A DNA stretch of 64,000 nucleotides, taken from positions 310,001 through 374,000 of the forward strand of contig NC_091052.1 in NCBI RefSeq assembly GCF_963966145.1, in the 5' to 3' direction. Under the pieces are notes generated by a model, which had not been told where the DNA came from, made no database searches, and was given only the letters and a program-made list of their open reading frames with translations. Numbering within the stretch: position 1 is the first letter of the stretch; each line of letters starts with the position of its first letter. Of the stretch, positions 13,726 to 28,082 are shown in pieces. The DNA is from Tenebrio molitor (taxonomy: Eukaryota > Arthropoda > Insecta > Coleoptera > Tenebrionidae). The translations under genes and the position numbers were made by a program.

Positions 13726-16700
13726 CGTCATTATTAAAAACTTAAATATCAAAATTCTGTTTAAATTGAACTTAAATTTCATATAATTGCAATGTGTTTC
13801 ATGTAATAATTGCCTATTTTTATTCCATATGATATCACAGTACAAAGTGAAATTATTTTTTATAATACCGTGATATGAAGTTTAATATGTTTCAAGGGAC
13901 CAGGGAGAAGAAAATTAGCTTTATGTTCATATAATATACAGTGTTCGCAATAAGTAAATTGTTGAAACGCAAAAAGAAATATTAAACGAACCTTTGGTAA
14001 AAAAAAAACAAGTACATTAATGTTGTCTAAATGGCCAATGTACATGTGATAAAGGAGTAAACGTGCGTGTTGCCCCAACAAGAGTAACAGGTTCAGGTAA
14101 AAATTGCTCGAGAACAATAGAAAATATTTGCAAATAAAATTTCACAACGCTACATTTCTTTTAAACGCAAAAACATTGCAAATGTTTTTCAAGCCGCAAA
14201 TAAACAAACACGAATTTACTTAAAAAACTCACAACGTCACAACAAAGTGAAAATTAACAACCATGAAAAGTGTTGCCCAAGAGACAGTTTATATTAACTC
14301 GCAACTATCTGGAGGACATTCAGGCGACTGTATAAATTAATCCTCCAGGAGATCAGAGATTCTGACAAAATTGTCGGATACCTATTGTAAATAAAATATC
14401 AAAATTTGTTAGATGGCGGAGCCTACACATTTCGTGCTAACGACCCTGTAAACGTACATTAGGTGGCGCAGGTGTGGCCTATAAAATATTTTGCACTTAC
14501 GATGAGAACGAGACCTTTATAGAGTGATAGCTTTCAGGCCTAGGTACTGAAAAAGAACTGATGGTGCTTCCCCAGTTTACGAATTTCTTGTGCGGTTTCG
14601 GTGACGATTTCGACTGAGCTCACCAATTAATTAGTCGAGACTGCTGGCTTACCTGTTAATAATTGAGCTACGTGCGTCTGCCTAAATTATGGGAAATGAG
14701 GCCTTTATGTGGACTAATTAATTTACAGACGGGCTTAACAGTAGGCTCCGGTTGATTCAAGTGCGAAGTTAGAAACTATTCAGTGATTGATGAATGGAGG
14801 AGGCACAAAGGGGAGTCAAGTCTGTGGAATTTGCAAAAATACGACTGGATTCTGGTGAAGGTAAACTGATACAGAGAATCCACCTACAAGTGCACCGGAT
14901 GACCTATGCAACAAATTATAGATCAGGTATTAATCGTAAAAATGACGTATGTGGTACTATATGCAATTACCTGTCGTCGTAATCGCTAATTAAAGTTGAT
15001 TACGAACAATTTTCGCACCTTGTTGCACACGTGTATGACAGAAAATCGTTTGTTATCCTTAGGCGAGTTGTTAAGATACATCGACAACTCCCATTCAACC
15101 GTAATTGTAAAGCATCAAATTGCCCCATTGTCGGGCGCCATTCGGAGCTCGGCATTTTAACAAAAACTCCGGACCACATCAAAAAATTCACATAGTTGTC
15201 TAAATAAAGAGAGCTTTACATTCCAATCCATGACAAATTCTGTTTGTAGCTATTTAATCATGATGTTTACATGCAGGTTATATCACCGACCACAGTCGCC
15301 GGTATTTCGCTTTTACATAAGCAAGTTCTATAAATTTCCATTATTTCGTCATTCGAATTTCTGGATTCTCTTATCTTTTTTTGTAAATGAAATCGAAAGA
15401 AGAATTATGCAACCCCATACGTGAGGAAGTTGTTTCGAATACAGAAAAACACGAGCAAATGGTTCAGACCACGAGATCGATTTTTTTCGGTAGAAGAGCT
15501 GTGAAAACTTTTTTGTCCCTTTATAAAGTGTACAGGACGACCTTGTTTTTGTTTGTGTTGCTGTGAAATCAATAGTCCTAATTACTTTAGGACTACATTG
15601 CCGCCACTTCTTGATGAATCATTGACATCAAGTGAAAACCGACGGCATTGCCAGTTACATACAAAGAAAATTATTTTTTAATGACTCTAATTGATTTACT
15701 TTCTGAAAAAGGTATCTCGTTCGATATTCTGTTATTATATTTCGCAAGGCCGCCATTAAATTTTCCCGCATCTTCGTATTCGGAACATCCATTTAAACAT
15801 ACGAGTATCATAGTGGTTACGACCTATATTTAGAAATAATCCAATGTACGTGTTCTTGAAATTATTGATTACGACCACTGGGAAAACTCTTGTCGATTCT
15901 ATGCCTTCTGACGATAAAACCGTCGCAGAATTAATATTACATTAGAGATCATCGGACCTCCCTCGATTATCATAAATTTATCCATTGCGTTCCAAACGTA
16001 ATGGAACTGGGGTAAGCAAATGTTTTCGGACGATTACTTAGATAAGGAAAACAAACCCTCACTCCCACAATTTCTCAAACAGTCAATAACATCCTAGTTT
16101 CATTTTAACTAAATTTACGACATATTAATTGGCACAATTGCTGAAACTCAGGAATGCGAAATTACAGTTTAATTGGACACCGTGGACAACCTTCGTGTGC
16201 TAGTTTTATACGCAGAAAAAAAATTTGAAGCTCGCTTTCTGTTAACTTATAGCTTAATGCATGCATTCATGAGAATAATTTTGCGGTCACCGAAGCGGAA
16301 AACTGCCAGATTTGGAAATGTTTCGGTACCTACAACAGCAAATGAAACCCTGCAGCACCGCCGAGGAAATTGAAAAGGAGTCGAGGTTTTTCTAATATCG
16401 ATTTTAACATTAGCAAGTATCTAAATTTTCGCTCATTTGTCAAACAGCGATACAAATTATCGATGGGATAAAAAGATGAAATGTCAAATATTGGCGGGGT
16501 GAGCATGATGAAGCGTTCGCATTAACCTCCACTTGCTTAATACCCTAATCGAGGATATGGCACTATTTCCGCGACGATGAGTGGGAATAAAATCGTTTTG
16601 AGGCAGATTTTGAAAGGTTCTGCTTTAAAAAATTAATGTGTGCTGCGCGAAAAGGCAGAAGGTAGCAGCGTTATGAAAATTTCAAGGCATTCATTGAATG

Positions 16701-19700
16701 AAATTGCTGATGATGGAATGAAATTAATGATGCGCCGTGTCCACCTACGTTCAAAGCACACACACAAAACGGGGAATAGAAGCGAATCAGTCACGGAATG
16801 TGTGGAAGAGATAAATGAAATTAAACAACTTTCTGAGCAATCCTACGGCAAACAAAAATTGCAATTCAAATGCGCGAATGAGTGTTATTTCAACTTTAGG
16901 AGAAATTATAATTAAGGAGATGGATTACCATGCCTTTTGTAATTACACAATTTCAAATTTTGTCTCGTCATATCAACATTTGTTACTCTATACAGAGGTC
17001 GATTTTTCCTGACTGCCAATAATCACTGTCGAATTGGAGCGCTAGGCTTTAATCGATCCATTTCGTTTTATTACTAGCTTCATCTTCCCGCTTCTGTGGA
17101 TTTTTTTTGTCCTTTGGCAATGATTCAGTGTCATATTATCTTTTATTGTCTCTTGATCAGTTTCATGCTGCGACAATAGCGGTTGATTCCGGAATATCGC
17201 AGAATTTTTATAAATCCAACAATCCTGCATGAGCACTTTCAATTTCTAGCAGTTTAATAAAAAAATATTTACACATCATATCGCTAGATGCGACTCTTAC
17301 GAAACCCATCTAATAACCATCAACACTCAATAATTTTTGGTTCAACCGACTTAAAACCGAAATTCGTTTGAGACTGCCAAACCAATCATTAAAATTACAA
17401 TGTCGCCTTTCTCTTCCGAGTTACAAAAATACAAGCACATAATGCAATGAGAACTACCAAAGGTACGATATGTAGATATACGTTTTTAAAACTAGAACTG
17501 AAGGCTTGCATGCGCTTTTCAGATTCGATTTATTTTCCAAAACGCTCATAGCTTTCATATGTGAAGTTTTTTAAAGGAAGATATTTCTATTTTTTAGCGT
17601 AATTAAACCGAGTTTCAAATCCACGTAATAAACCAACTTCACATTTCACTGAAATGTTGAATTTTAGCAAAACAATAAAAATAATAATTACAATTTACTT
17701 CTCAAAACAAGTTTTAAATGGATGAAGTTGTGATTGAAACTCTTTGAACTATTTATTTACTCGACTGTTAAGTGTTAATTCTGTCTGCGATCTGCGTTAT
17801 TATTTCAATAAATGGAAGAGGAAAAAATATCCTTTCATTTTACATGCTCTTTTTCAACGTCATTGATTTTCCTATTAGAACATAATTATGAAAACAAGTA
17901 ATTTTACAAATCCATACTTGCTGTTGCGGGAACGGGAATCAAGATTGGATTTTACAAAGCTAAATAATATGACTTATGCAACCAATAATACACCGTGCGC
18001 ACTAATGTTCCAAAAATTGACTTTTACGTACAAACGGTAACAATTTATGCTACTCAGGTTTTTGTAAAAAGTTCAACTGCCAAACCAGTTAAAGTATGTA
18101 CATACATATTTAATTTGATTCTGTAAAAGTTTTGTTTATACAAAAAGTAGGTAGGTACTTATTTATTTCTTTCTGTTTAAATTTTATTGCGAAATTCCAC
18201 AATGAGAAATAATCCGTGTTTGAAGATCGTGAAATTAGGTTTCCATGGTTCCTTGAAGTAAGACAATATCTTCAAAAAATATTTCAGGATCGATAGGGAG
18301 CTAACAATTATCTCGTAAGATAGAGGTGCTCCATTTTACATGAACCACTCGTCGGAGAAAATTACAAAGCGAAGGGACGAACATTTCGTTTGCTCTTTGA
18401 GGCGAGACGAGATTTGGTCGGGTCATTGCTTCAAAGCTGACAATACTTTGATACATACCTACCCAATCCTCGGTGTGAATAAAATGCGTAGTAAAAAGTA
18501 CATGAAAATACGGCAGGCTTACTTTGACAGACAATGGCAGAAACTACTTCATCTTAAGCATCCAGACGACAAAATCAATTCGATGTTTTGAACGAATCCT
18601 CTCGAGGCTTCTATGCTGATGATACACACAATGTTGTTTCGTCCTTTCGCGAGAGCTCCTCTCGATAGTCCAATCGCCAACGAAGTACACTTGACCGTTG
18701 AAGATCGCATTCCGTTTGTGTGTGCTGAAGTTATTGAAATGCCGTCGAGATCGAGCACGCGGTCTTGTTCGGGCTCAAATTACCAACGTCTCCATCATCT
18801 TTACTTTGTTAATTATAATAATAAAGGTTAGACTTTATGGAGCACTTCAGACTCGGAGTCCATTAAGTTAGTGTTGGGCGAAATGATAAATCGGCAGCAA
18901 CGCCCGTGCGGCTAGTTACTAACTTGGGCCGTTGTTAGTGCAAACTGGGACTAATTAATTTTAATCTCCACTCCTGGTGCTCTTCAATCGCGTAACGCAA
19001 AAATCGAAATTATTGCAGGAACTGGAGCTCAGAAAGCGATTCCATCTGACAGCAGTCGGTCGCCTAAAGGCCCATTTGTACTCGTTATATTGTTTTGTAA
19101 AATTAAGTGCAAAACCGGCAAGAATACAAAACCCCAACAGCATGAAAACTTAAGTTCAACAAAGCAAGAAAGAGAGAGGAAAAAAGGCGCCGCGAACGGA
19201 AGACGTACGAGGGTTCACTTTTCAGCGTGCTCCGGCTCCTGAATAATGAAATTCACCATCGCACAAGTGCTTCATGGCAACGTGCTAACACAATTAAGCT
19301 CGACCTCAACTTTCAAATGCATTAAAAATTATAAGATTGGTTAATTTGATTATACAGTGCGGCTACATATTTAACGTGGGGTATTATCGATAAGCGACCT
19401 AACTATAAACAATCGCCCCGATTGTCGTAAATCGATTTTATTGAGACTCCGAAAAGATGTTGCGGTTAGGCACCGTAAATTTCCCAGACGAATTAACCTC
19501 TGTTTTACCATTGGATCGAACCGGAGAGGTCTTTTCTTCACGGATTATCGCTTATTTACTACAACCGGGATCTGGTTGAAAGTTCAGGTTCTGCACAGGT
19601 CAATATTTAAACTGTTAAATTGTTTTGCAAATGGTGGAGGTTGTCCTCGTCAATGCGTTAATTAATATCGCCAGATTCGATAAATCCTCTCAAGGTTCAA

Positions 19701-22700
19701 TTCTTGCAGCTGTTTATTTATTCAGCAATCATATTACATATCAACATCTGAATTTCGTGTAACAACTTTTCCAATTTAAAAAGTTCTTTTGCCAAGTTTA
19801 ATTCATTTATTTCTCCACGCTTTCTTAACTTCAGTTCAACTTCCTTCTAATGAAAGGGTATTTGCGGTGATTTTTATTCATTCGGTTCTCGTCTCAAAAT
19901 GTTTCCTACGAAACATAGACAAATATCTGCTCCGTCTAGCGTAAAGGTTGTGTATTTCTAGTTTGCGAGATGGCATGGAAGCTAAAGATGATGATTTATA
20001 GCTCCCAGCTTTTCCTGCACTCGCAACATCACACCCACAATGGGGAACGTTTTAATGAAAACTTTTAGTTGCATTGCTTAGGTACTGGTTAAGTATCAAA
20101 TTTGTCCCAACAGAATTTGAATGGTGTGTGCAAAATGTAAATTTCATCACACCGATAAAACCAATGTTGACAGAATTCACTTCATTCAAAATCGATTTCT
20201 TCGGCTTTTTAAATATGAGTATGTAGTTACTTTCTGCCTTTGACACATCTTCTGATTGCACATGTGTTACGAAAATATGAATCGAATTACGACATTAATG
20301 TCCTCGATTTTCTTTAGGACCAAATCAGACCTACTCGTAATTTGGTCTCAAATCAACTGAATTGCACTGCAGACAACAATGGATTCTGTGAATCCGTCCT
20401 GTCTTTAAATTTAAACGGATGAACTACGAAACTCCCATGCCATTAAGCTACTTCCTATCTACTTTTCATTGCCAGTTGCCGCCATGTCTCCAGGAAGAAT
20501 CGATACGACCGTCATGCTAGAAAATACTCGTACAAAGTATCGATTCGACCACTGTCATCATTTGCTACGATATTTACTTGTTTGGAGTTGGATCAACAAG
20601 AGTTTCCCATTGTCGAAAATCTCCACAGCGATTCGACTATATTCCGAATTGTATCTAGGGCCAAGAAGCAAGAAATATCTCTCCCTCTTGTAAGATGTCA
20701 CCGGATTAATGTATAGCTGAGACATTAATCAAAATAAAAATAGAAATTTCCTTAGGAGCAGCGAAGTGGGGGTGAAGGGATGGGGATCTGGGAAAGTGAC
20801 GATAATTATGTGCGTCGTGGAAGTTCAATTATACCATTATTTCTTGTCTGTCGCGATGCACCGCCCTTAAATAGGTGTACAATTAATAACGCCCATCCAT
20901 CAAGACAAATTTAATTTGTGAGCTGACAATTTCCGAGGCAACAATTTAGAAGACAAGTAGCAACTTAAATATTGCTGTATATAGGGGCCTACGCGTTCTC
21001 TACGTGCCTTACAAATAAGAGCATTCCATTCAATAAAAAGAGCTTCTCATATTGTCCACCTGTTCTTTTCGTTGAAATGTTATTTGTGACGAAGTTCGCT
21101 GACGATGATGCTCTCTAATTAATTTCGTCTCTGGGAAAATTGTGTCGCTTATGCGGATCCCTTTAACTATCACCTAACACCATTAACGAATTAGTGAACT
21201 TGCTTATCACGAACATTTCGAAACTTTTGATAAAGTGCCCCGCAGTAGGGTTGGTCCATTGTGCAATAGCAGCTAGGTTCCAGTCCAGATCGCGCAAATG
21301 TATTGAGAACTGAGAGATTCCCCATTATTGTTGCTGTTGAGATGGCAGCGGAGTGATAGTGTTGAACCTCTCAACGAACACGACCAAACAATTAAATCTT
21401 AATTGCAATTACAATAAACAATTCAACAACTCGACAATGGCCTAAGAACGTGATTAATTATTGGTTTTTGCTCAAGTGGCGCACAGCTGTTGAATTTCCA
21501 AGGTTTTGAAGAGAAGAGGAATTTATGACGAAATTCCTTTTACAAAGTCAGAAGCTTCGCATGGCTCCAAATGACCTGTGCATATTTCATTATTGCGCCT
21601 CTAGAATCATCGCTGAAGGGGACGGTTGTTCATTATTACACCAGCTTTGTACTAATATGCAGAAAATTGAGCTTCTCTGCCAGACTTTCTCTATTCTAGA
21701 CTTTACGTTAAAATGTCTGTAATTAAAAAGCGAATTTTTAAACCAGCGTCTTTCTACAGACAAAAGCGTTAAAGTTTTTATTGGAGGTCGTCTCAGCAGA
21801 TCAAAGACTTCGTCGTTAACTACTGTACTTTGTTCGTACGAACCCCTATTTTTAAATCACTCAATCGAGATAAAAAAGAGAGTTGTTTGTCCTGCGTGAT
21901 TTTTTTATGAGGATTAAGTAAAATCATCGAGCAAGTCATAAGGCCTCAACTGAAATACGCACAAAAAACACAGCAGGTATGTAATATTTACCATAATTAT
22001 CATACCCGCGACCTAAAACACTTCACTTTGAATTCTCGAAGTACAGAAAAGTCGTTATTTTCATAAGTACTAGAGACAATTTGAAATACATAATTTGGTC
22101 AATCCTGGGGCAACATTTATGTCGATAATACGATGAATTATCATCAGATGTGAACAGATAAGTACGAATTGCAGTAAAATTGTTATTTGTATGCACGATC
22201 AAGATATGTGCACAAACTGATAATAATCATTAGTTGGGTGTTTAAAGGAGGAGTCAACTCAATTCCACACAATCATGATGATGGGGAGGGGTACTGAATA
22301 TTCCGTTTCCAATAGCAATTTTTATATTATCCGCATGTTTACAAAATTGTTATATGAATGATGTCATGTGTTAAACTGCGCAAATATTTAGATGTCGGCA
22401 GTGATTTTTCGATAAATTGAATTTTTCAAACGTTGTAACTAATAAATTTAACAAACACAAGAAGCGAACGACCGATTTAATTCTTTAGGTATTAGGACGA
22501 GGGTGCTGTTAAATCATTTACGACATGACAAATTTATGGCCCACCATTACTTTCGTTTATCGACTGTGATATTTGTTTGTATTATCATATTTATTTCTAA
22601 TATTTTTTTATTACACCACTAAAACCTAATGCAGTCAGTTAACAGAATTAATGTGGTAAAATGTGTTAAAAAATTTGCAAGTGAATCTGAATCTACTATT

Positions 22701-22709
22701 TTTACCAGA
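13726..22709. other. Gene-free stretch
   Basis: Nine kilobases without a recognisable gene. A small perfect hairpin (AGTCCTAA/TTAGGACT) lies near 15575-15596. The open frames (60-91 codons) do not resemble proteins I know. Intron or regulatory DNA of a neighbouring gene is possible. Confidence 0.55.
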
Positions 22710-22723
22710 TAATTTCTTGTACC

Positions 22724-22852
22724 ATGGAGGACGGTTTGATTTTTTTGCCAAATGCGGCTTGTTTCACAGTTTTTGTTGCAATTGCTTTATCTTTGAGCGG
22801 CACATTATCAATTATCGTTATTTTTAAATGTCCAGGCTTCAGAGCTAAATAA
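22724..22852 (+). CDS. Possible first coding exon of a GPCR (TM1-like)
   Basis: A 42-codon frame runs from ATG at 22724 to a stop at 22850-22852. Residues 13-34 are strongly hydrophobic and are followed by FKCPGFRAK, a pattern that recalls helix 1 and the first intracellular loop of class A receptors of the Tre1/moody kind (there KCPxxR). A plausible splice acceptor (TTTTTACCAG) ends at 22709, 14 bases before the ATG. Against it: the usual helix-1 Asn is Thr here, and no good GT donor follows before the stop. It may be a decayed exon or chance. It cannot belong to the GPCR at 58.4 kb, which is on the other strand. Confidence 0.22.
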   Translation: MEDGLIFLPNAACFTVFVAIALSLSGTLSIIVIFKCPGFRAK

Positions 22853-25800
22853 TTAACATACTTCACAAACTTAAACTTGCGATAAGATAAAATCTCAAAC
22901 TATAGGTTCAGTAATTATTCTCATCCAATTTTCTTTGGATACAACCCTAGATCCTTAATGTCCTATCTGGAAAGTTTAAATTACGTTTTGAAGAGCATTT
23001 AATGAGCTCCCTATTTAGTGGAATGCAAGAAAAAATTAATACCAAGCAGCTTAGAAGATTAGCGTAATCAGTGATGGACAAGGGTGTATTTTAATGACGA
23101 TGTCATTCAAACGAAACGTGTTAATCAAAAGTTTACATGAAAATATTATGGCATTTGTAAAGCACTCCGAATTTGAAGCAGCTGTACATACAGAAGAACG
23201 TATAAATTTACTTTTATGAGAGTTGCATTTTTCAGGTTTTCATCATACGAGGTATTTTAACGACGTTATACCACGTAATGCAAACTAATTTAATAAGGTC
23301 CATTTACATAAATTCACAGTAAACGTGGTCACAGTATGTGTATACATTATGGGTTGTTTATTTTTTACGTTATTTTCACTCAAACTATAACATAAATTTT
23401 GCTTTTCCTTCCCAAATTCTGAGTATGTTCACAAACTCATATGAACAACACAATTTCTGGGAAATTTCAATTACCGGTGAATAATTGGATTTACGACGAA
23501 GATGATTTCTATTCGATACACATTCAAGAGGAAAAAGATTGTAAGCTGCACCCTTACCTAAATGAATTTTATATGAAATAAATTTTAACGTCTCACCATA
23601 TCAAATAAAACATGTATCTGATTTCATTTAAAGATATGTATGTGTAGATTGGTTGAATGTGATAATATCGATTTTCACTCGACCAAAAGTCAAAAAATTA
23701 TGTATTTTAGTGAGGAAGTACCTACGTACGAGGTGAGGAAAACTGTGTTGAGCAAATGGGGAAATTTTCTACGTCATAAATTCAAGACATTCTACGCCAA
23801 CAAAACCGTTTTCGAACGTTTCCAAAACACGATATTCACATTGAAAATTGACAAATGTTTAGAAAAGAAACAGCAAAGAGGGGATCACTGCTATGATTGA
23901 CACTAATATGACAAGAATGGGAAAGGTGAAGCTTTTGTTTAACGTTGGCAGCTTCAAAGGGTGAAACCGCTACGGTCTTATCAAACGTTGGAAAAATTAC
24001 GAAAGGAAGGATACATTTTAGTCATTCGAGCACGTTGCTGGAATTAATTCAAAGCAATACGAAATGAGTGATTGATGGTCTTTCCACGATCGTGACACGT
24101 TTTGAAGTCGTCAGAGGGCATTTCAACGTCTTTTATAACAAGTTCGTTATATGAAAATTCGCCTGCATTTCCTCTTGTCAAGAATATAGATAAAATATGC
24201 TCTCTGTGACGCGTTTTCCTCGAACATTGAACTTTGGGGGAGACTTGTACGAGTACATAAATGTATCACAATTTCCGCGTTCTCTCGTTGAAAATCATCG
24301 ATGATTAACCGAATAACATTAATCCGTTATTACCTTGCAAACTGGTAACCTTAGGTTTAGATCAATAATCGATATCTATAAATATATCACGGTTAGTTGC
24401 CATGGTGAAAGTTCTCTTGACACGTCGGATCGATTCAAAAATATTAATATTTATGAAACACGATTTTACTATTCGATAGGTTGACAAATTGAAAATGGAA
24501 CAGACTGTAGATACACACGTCCCAGAGCAAATTTCAACATACTGGGGGATTTATATTAATAGGGTGTTTACTTCACGAAAATTCTTTGTGTTTTTCACTT
24601 CTTTATCGCCGCTGTTTACATTGTATTTCTCAATGTACAACATTATAAATAACTTTTATCTCTTCAGCGTTCCTAATAATAATAAAACGATTCGGTAACG
24701 AATTTAAAAATTTATTAGACGAACTGGAACAATGCAGGGAATACGAAGCGGCTAACTTCTTTGTTATTGACGGCGTCAGGCTCTTAAACACGGTTCATAA
24801 ACATTAAATAGAGATAACCCATTCCATCCCATACCAGCAGACACCCAAATATTTACACGAAAGGTAATGTGTGTGTGGTCCCGAGCCGAAGAATAAATTA
24901 CCTGTACTGCACTTTGTGCCGCATTACAAAAATCATTTGTATTGCTTGTACAACTGCAGAAACTCTTGTTATTACTATATTGTTTTGCTGTTGTATTGTT
25001 TTATTTCGAACAGGTTCGTTAGATCCAATTCAATCGTTCCCAATTTCCATCGAAATCGATTCAGCGCAGACACTCTTATCGCGGAGGGAACGTTTTCAGG
25101 ATGACTGGACGGACGATGTAGGTGTTGGATTTCCTCCATTTTTACACCAATTTACCATTTCAATGCAATAGTTTTATCCGTTTAGCAGCAATATTTTGAC
25201 TTATCTGATGCACCCTTGTTTGTGCTTATTTTCGAAAAATGGTGCAAAATTCGACGTATTAAAGTGACACACACAAACACTTTATGTAATCACAATAACA
25301 TACAAAACATCAAATTCTTGGACTGTTATGAGAAAGAAAAGGTCACGACTCGTTTATTATTATTTATAACAAGGCGATTAGCAAAATAAACACCCGAGCT
25401 TCGTGTGTGACCGAAACCGCCATACATCCGCGAAGATTATTCCGTGCTTTAACATCATCAACCGCTGTTAAAAATACTTTCAATCTCGAACGTGGAAGAG
25501 TATCTATCTATTTATCTTAAAAACCGGGAGGGTTTTGAACATTAATGAACGTCACGTATCACGTATCGCCTGTCACCTTCCTGAAAGAAGCTCTCGGTTG
25601 CTGAAGACGAAGCTCAGCCTTACAGTTTGAATAACAATGTTAAAGAAGCCTTGCATGCAATGGTTATTTCATTGTCAATGAAGTGTAAAATTGAAACGTT
25701 TACATTCTGCTTTTATTTTCGTTTCCATTAAATGTTGCGAATGCAAACATCTAAACGGGTACGTAGACTTGGCTTCATACAATCGAAAGTCCAGAAATGT

Positions 25801-27948
25801 TTTAAATTGAATATTCCACACAGGAAATGTTTCAGGAATCCGGAATGGTGGGGGATATTTCCTACACGAACGGGATAACACGGAATCTATGTGAGAGAGG
25901 AAAATCATCTCTATATAAGCCTTGCAGTCTTTATTACCGGTCAAAGTAATCCAAAATTCACTTTGCTTTGATAGAAATCTGAAATGAGAAGCACTAGAAG
26001 AAAAATTTGTCCAAAAATATGTCTATTATGTACTACTAAATATGTATTTACCTAAAAATATACATGAAAACCAATATGTACTGAAGCGTATTTTAACAGT
26101 GCGGATAAAATATTTTGATTTCAAATAAAATCAAAACTACAGTCGATTTCATGGAAAACTGAAAAAAAAGTTTTGCATAAACATATTCCTAGACAGTGAT
26201 GTCCATAAAGTACTCAGCATAACGTTCAGTCTGAATGTAAATATTTGTAGATTGACCGAATCAATTTAAAATTCACCACTTTACTATCCTTCTCATCACA
26301 GTTACACAATGTTTACATCGGGCAAAATAAAGTTATTTTCCATATTGGGATACATACTAGCCGAAAGTGTCAAAAGGAATTCTTCTACGATCCAATAATA
26401 TGTAATCATTACTTAAGAATGTGCTCATAATTAATCGATGAGTACAAAGTGTGATGAAATGAGAGTCGTCATGCTGGCTAGTTCCAGCTTTATCCCGATA
26501 ACAGCTATAATTAACGGGAGCAGTTATCAGTTTAATGTCCCTAATTAGCGTTTATTTTTCGTCAAATCGATAAACACAAGATTAATTACATCTCGGACGT
26601 TTTAAAAATCTTTTGCACCCTGTTCTGTATGCAGTGCGTGGGCGTATACTTCTATTTTTCGTTTTATTTTACTCGAATAAAAAAAAGTCTACAAAACAAA
26701 AACGGGTAGGAATAACCTTGGCGCTCCTACATTCAGTTTGAATTATTTAAATTTGGGACGAACACATCAGCTACAGAATGTTCCGGTGACAGGTCACAAC
26801 GTTTTTTTGTAGGGCTAATAGCCATACCTATGAAGTCTGTATCGTTTTTTGTCAGCTTTGATCTGAACTATTTTTTGTCACAGTAAATCACATTTCGCTG
26901 AAATCGTTTGAAGTCTGTGAACACACCTTACACGCTGATTATTGCCCATACCTGAGATCATATTTATGTAATTTAAATGATGTCACACATGTTATCGTGT
27001 CATTCGTTAATGCCAGCAATATCAATACAAAAGTAACAAATAAATCATAAATCACTAGAAGCATCTTTTTGTTGGACTGGCCGACGCTTTCCTGATAAAA
27101 AATGATTTCTGGGTGACCGAATCAAGTGTAAATCCTGATGGCGCCTTGTTTGAGCGTGTTTTTTGACATTTATTTTTTTCTTCTGCATTAACTAACAACC
27201 AAATAATTGAAATAAAACGTTTCTTAGGAAAATGGAGCGTAGTATATATGAAATTCTATTTTGATAAATGATCGTGCAACAATGTATGTTATCCTGGAAA
27301 TGACAAAAATATGCTAAAGTTTGTTGTTGGTATAAAAAAAAATCCAATTTTTGTATTGTTTTGGATTCGTGATGATAAATCAAGTGCGATTTAAAAAGTA
27401 GATGGAATAAAGGTACGAACACTTGGATAATAATACTCAACGATGTCACGTAACTTGTTTGAAAAGTGCATTAAATCGACTAAAATTTGAATCGAGAGAC
27501 TTCCTTTAATGACGGACGCGAATGGCATAAACAACTCAGTTTACCTTGGGACTGCCTACTTATTAAGGACAGCAAACAAACTTCTCCTCTGGGGAGGATT
27601 TAAGACCACGGACGTTACGTGTGGCAGTATCCAGTTCAGAAACTGTATAATTTGACGCAGTCATTTCTGTGATTAGTTCTAAAATTTATTTGGGACTTTT
27701 GAACAGAAGAAAAGACGGGACGTATGCCTCAGAACTATATCGTTGTAAAATCGTAGCGCAAATTATTTCTGTGAAAAGAACCTAATAAATCGTAAGTACG
27801 CACCGAAAGTAAGAGAGATCCATTACGATAGGAAACATAAAGACCCGTTTTAGACAGGTTATTTTTATGTTAGAGCTTTGTTTTTTTTTTGTTTCACCAA
27901 TTATGATATCTTATCACTGTGTATACAGTGCGTTCGTAACGTTCGGAA
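22853..27948. other. Gene-free stretch
   Basis: No gene or clear repeat is recognised. Two overlapping frames at 24869-25171 have some hydrophobic character but no family signature. Confidence 0.55.
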
Positions 27949-28082
27949 TAAATTCGATAAAATTGTAAGTATCCTTTAACATCCTCAAGATAGTTCTGCC
28001 CGGCCGCAAGCGGCCTCGGCGACAATTTTTCTCTCGGTACGTTAAAGAATGATTTCGCGGCCTTGATATACAAATAACTATT
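27949..28082 (-). mobile_element. Hairpin-frame element, copy H4
   Basis: Read on the minus strand it opens with ATAGTTATTTGTATATCAAG (28081-28062) and closes with TACAATTTTATCGAAT (about 27967-27952). The imperfect stem pairs 27973-28006 with 28011-28047, and the apex is CGGCCGCAAGCGGCC. The opening motif is almost identical to that of H1, 20 kb away, while the stems differ. Confidence 0.6.
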
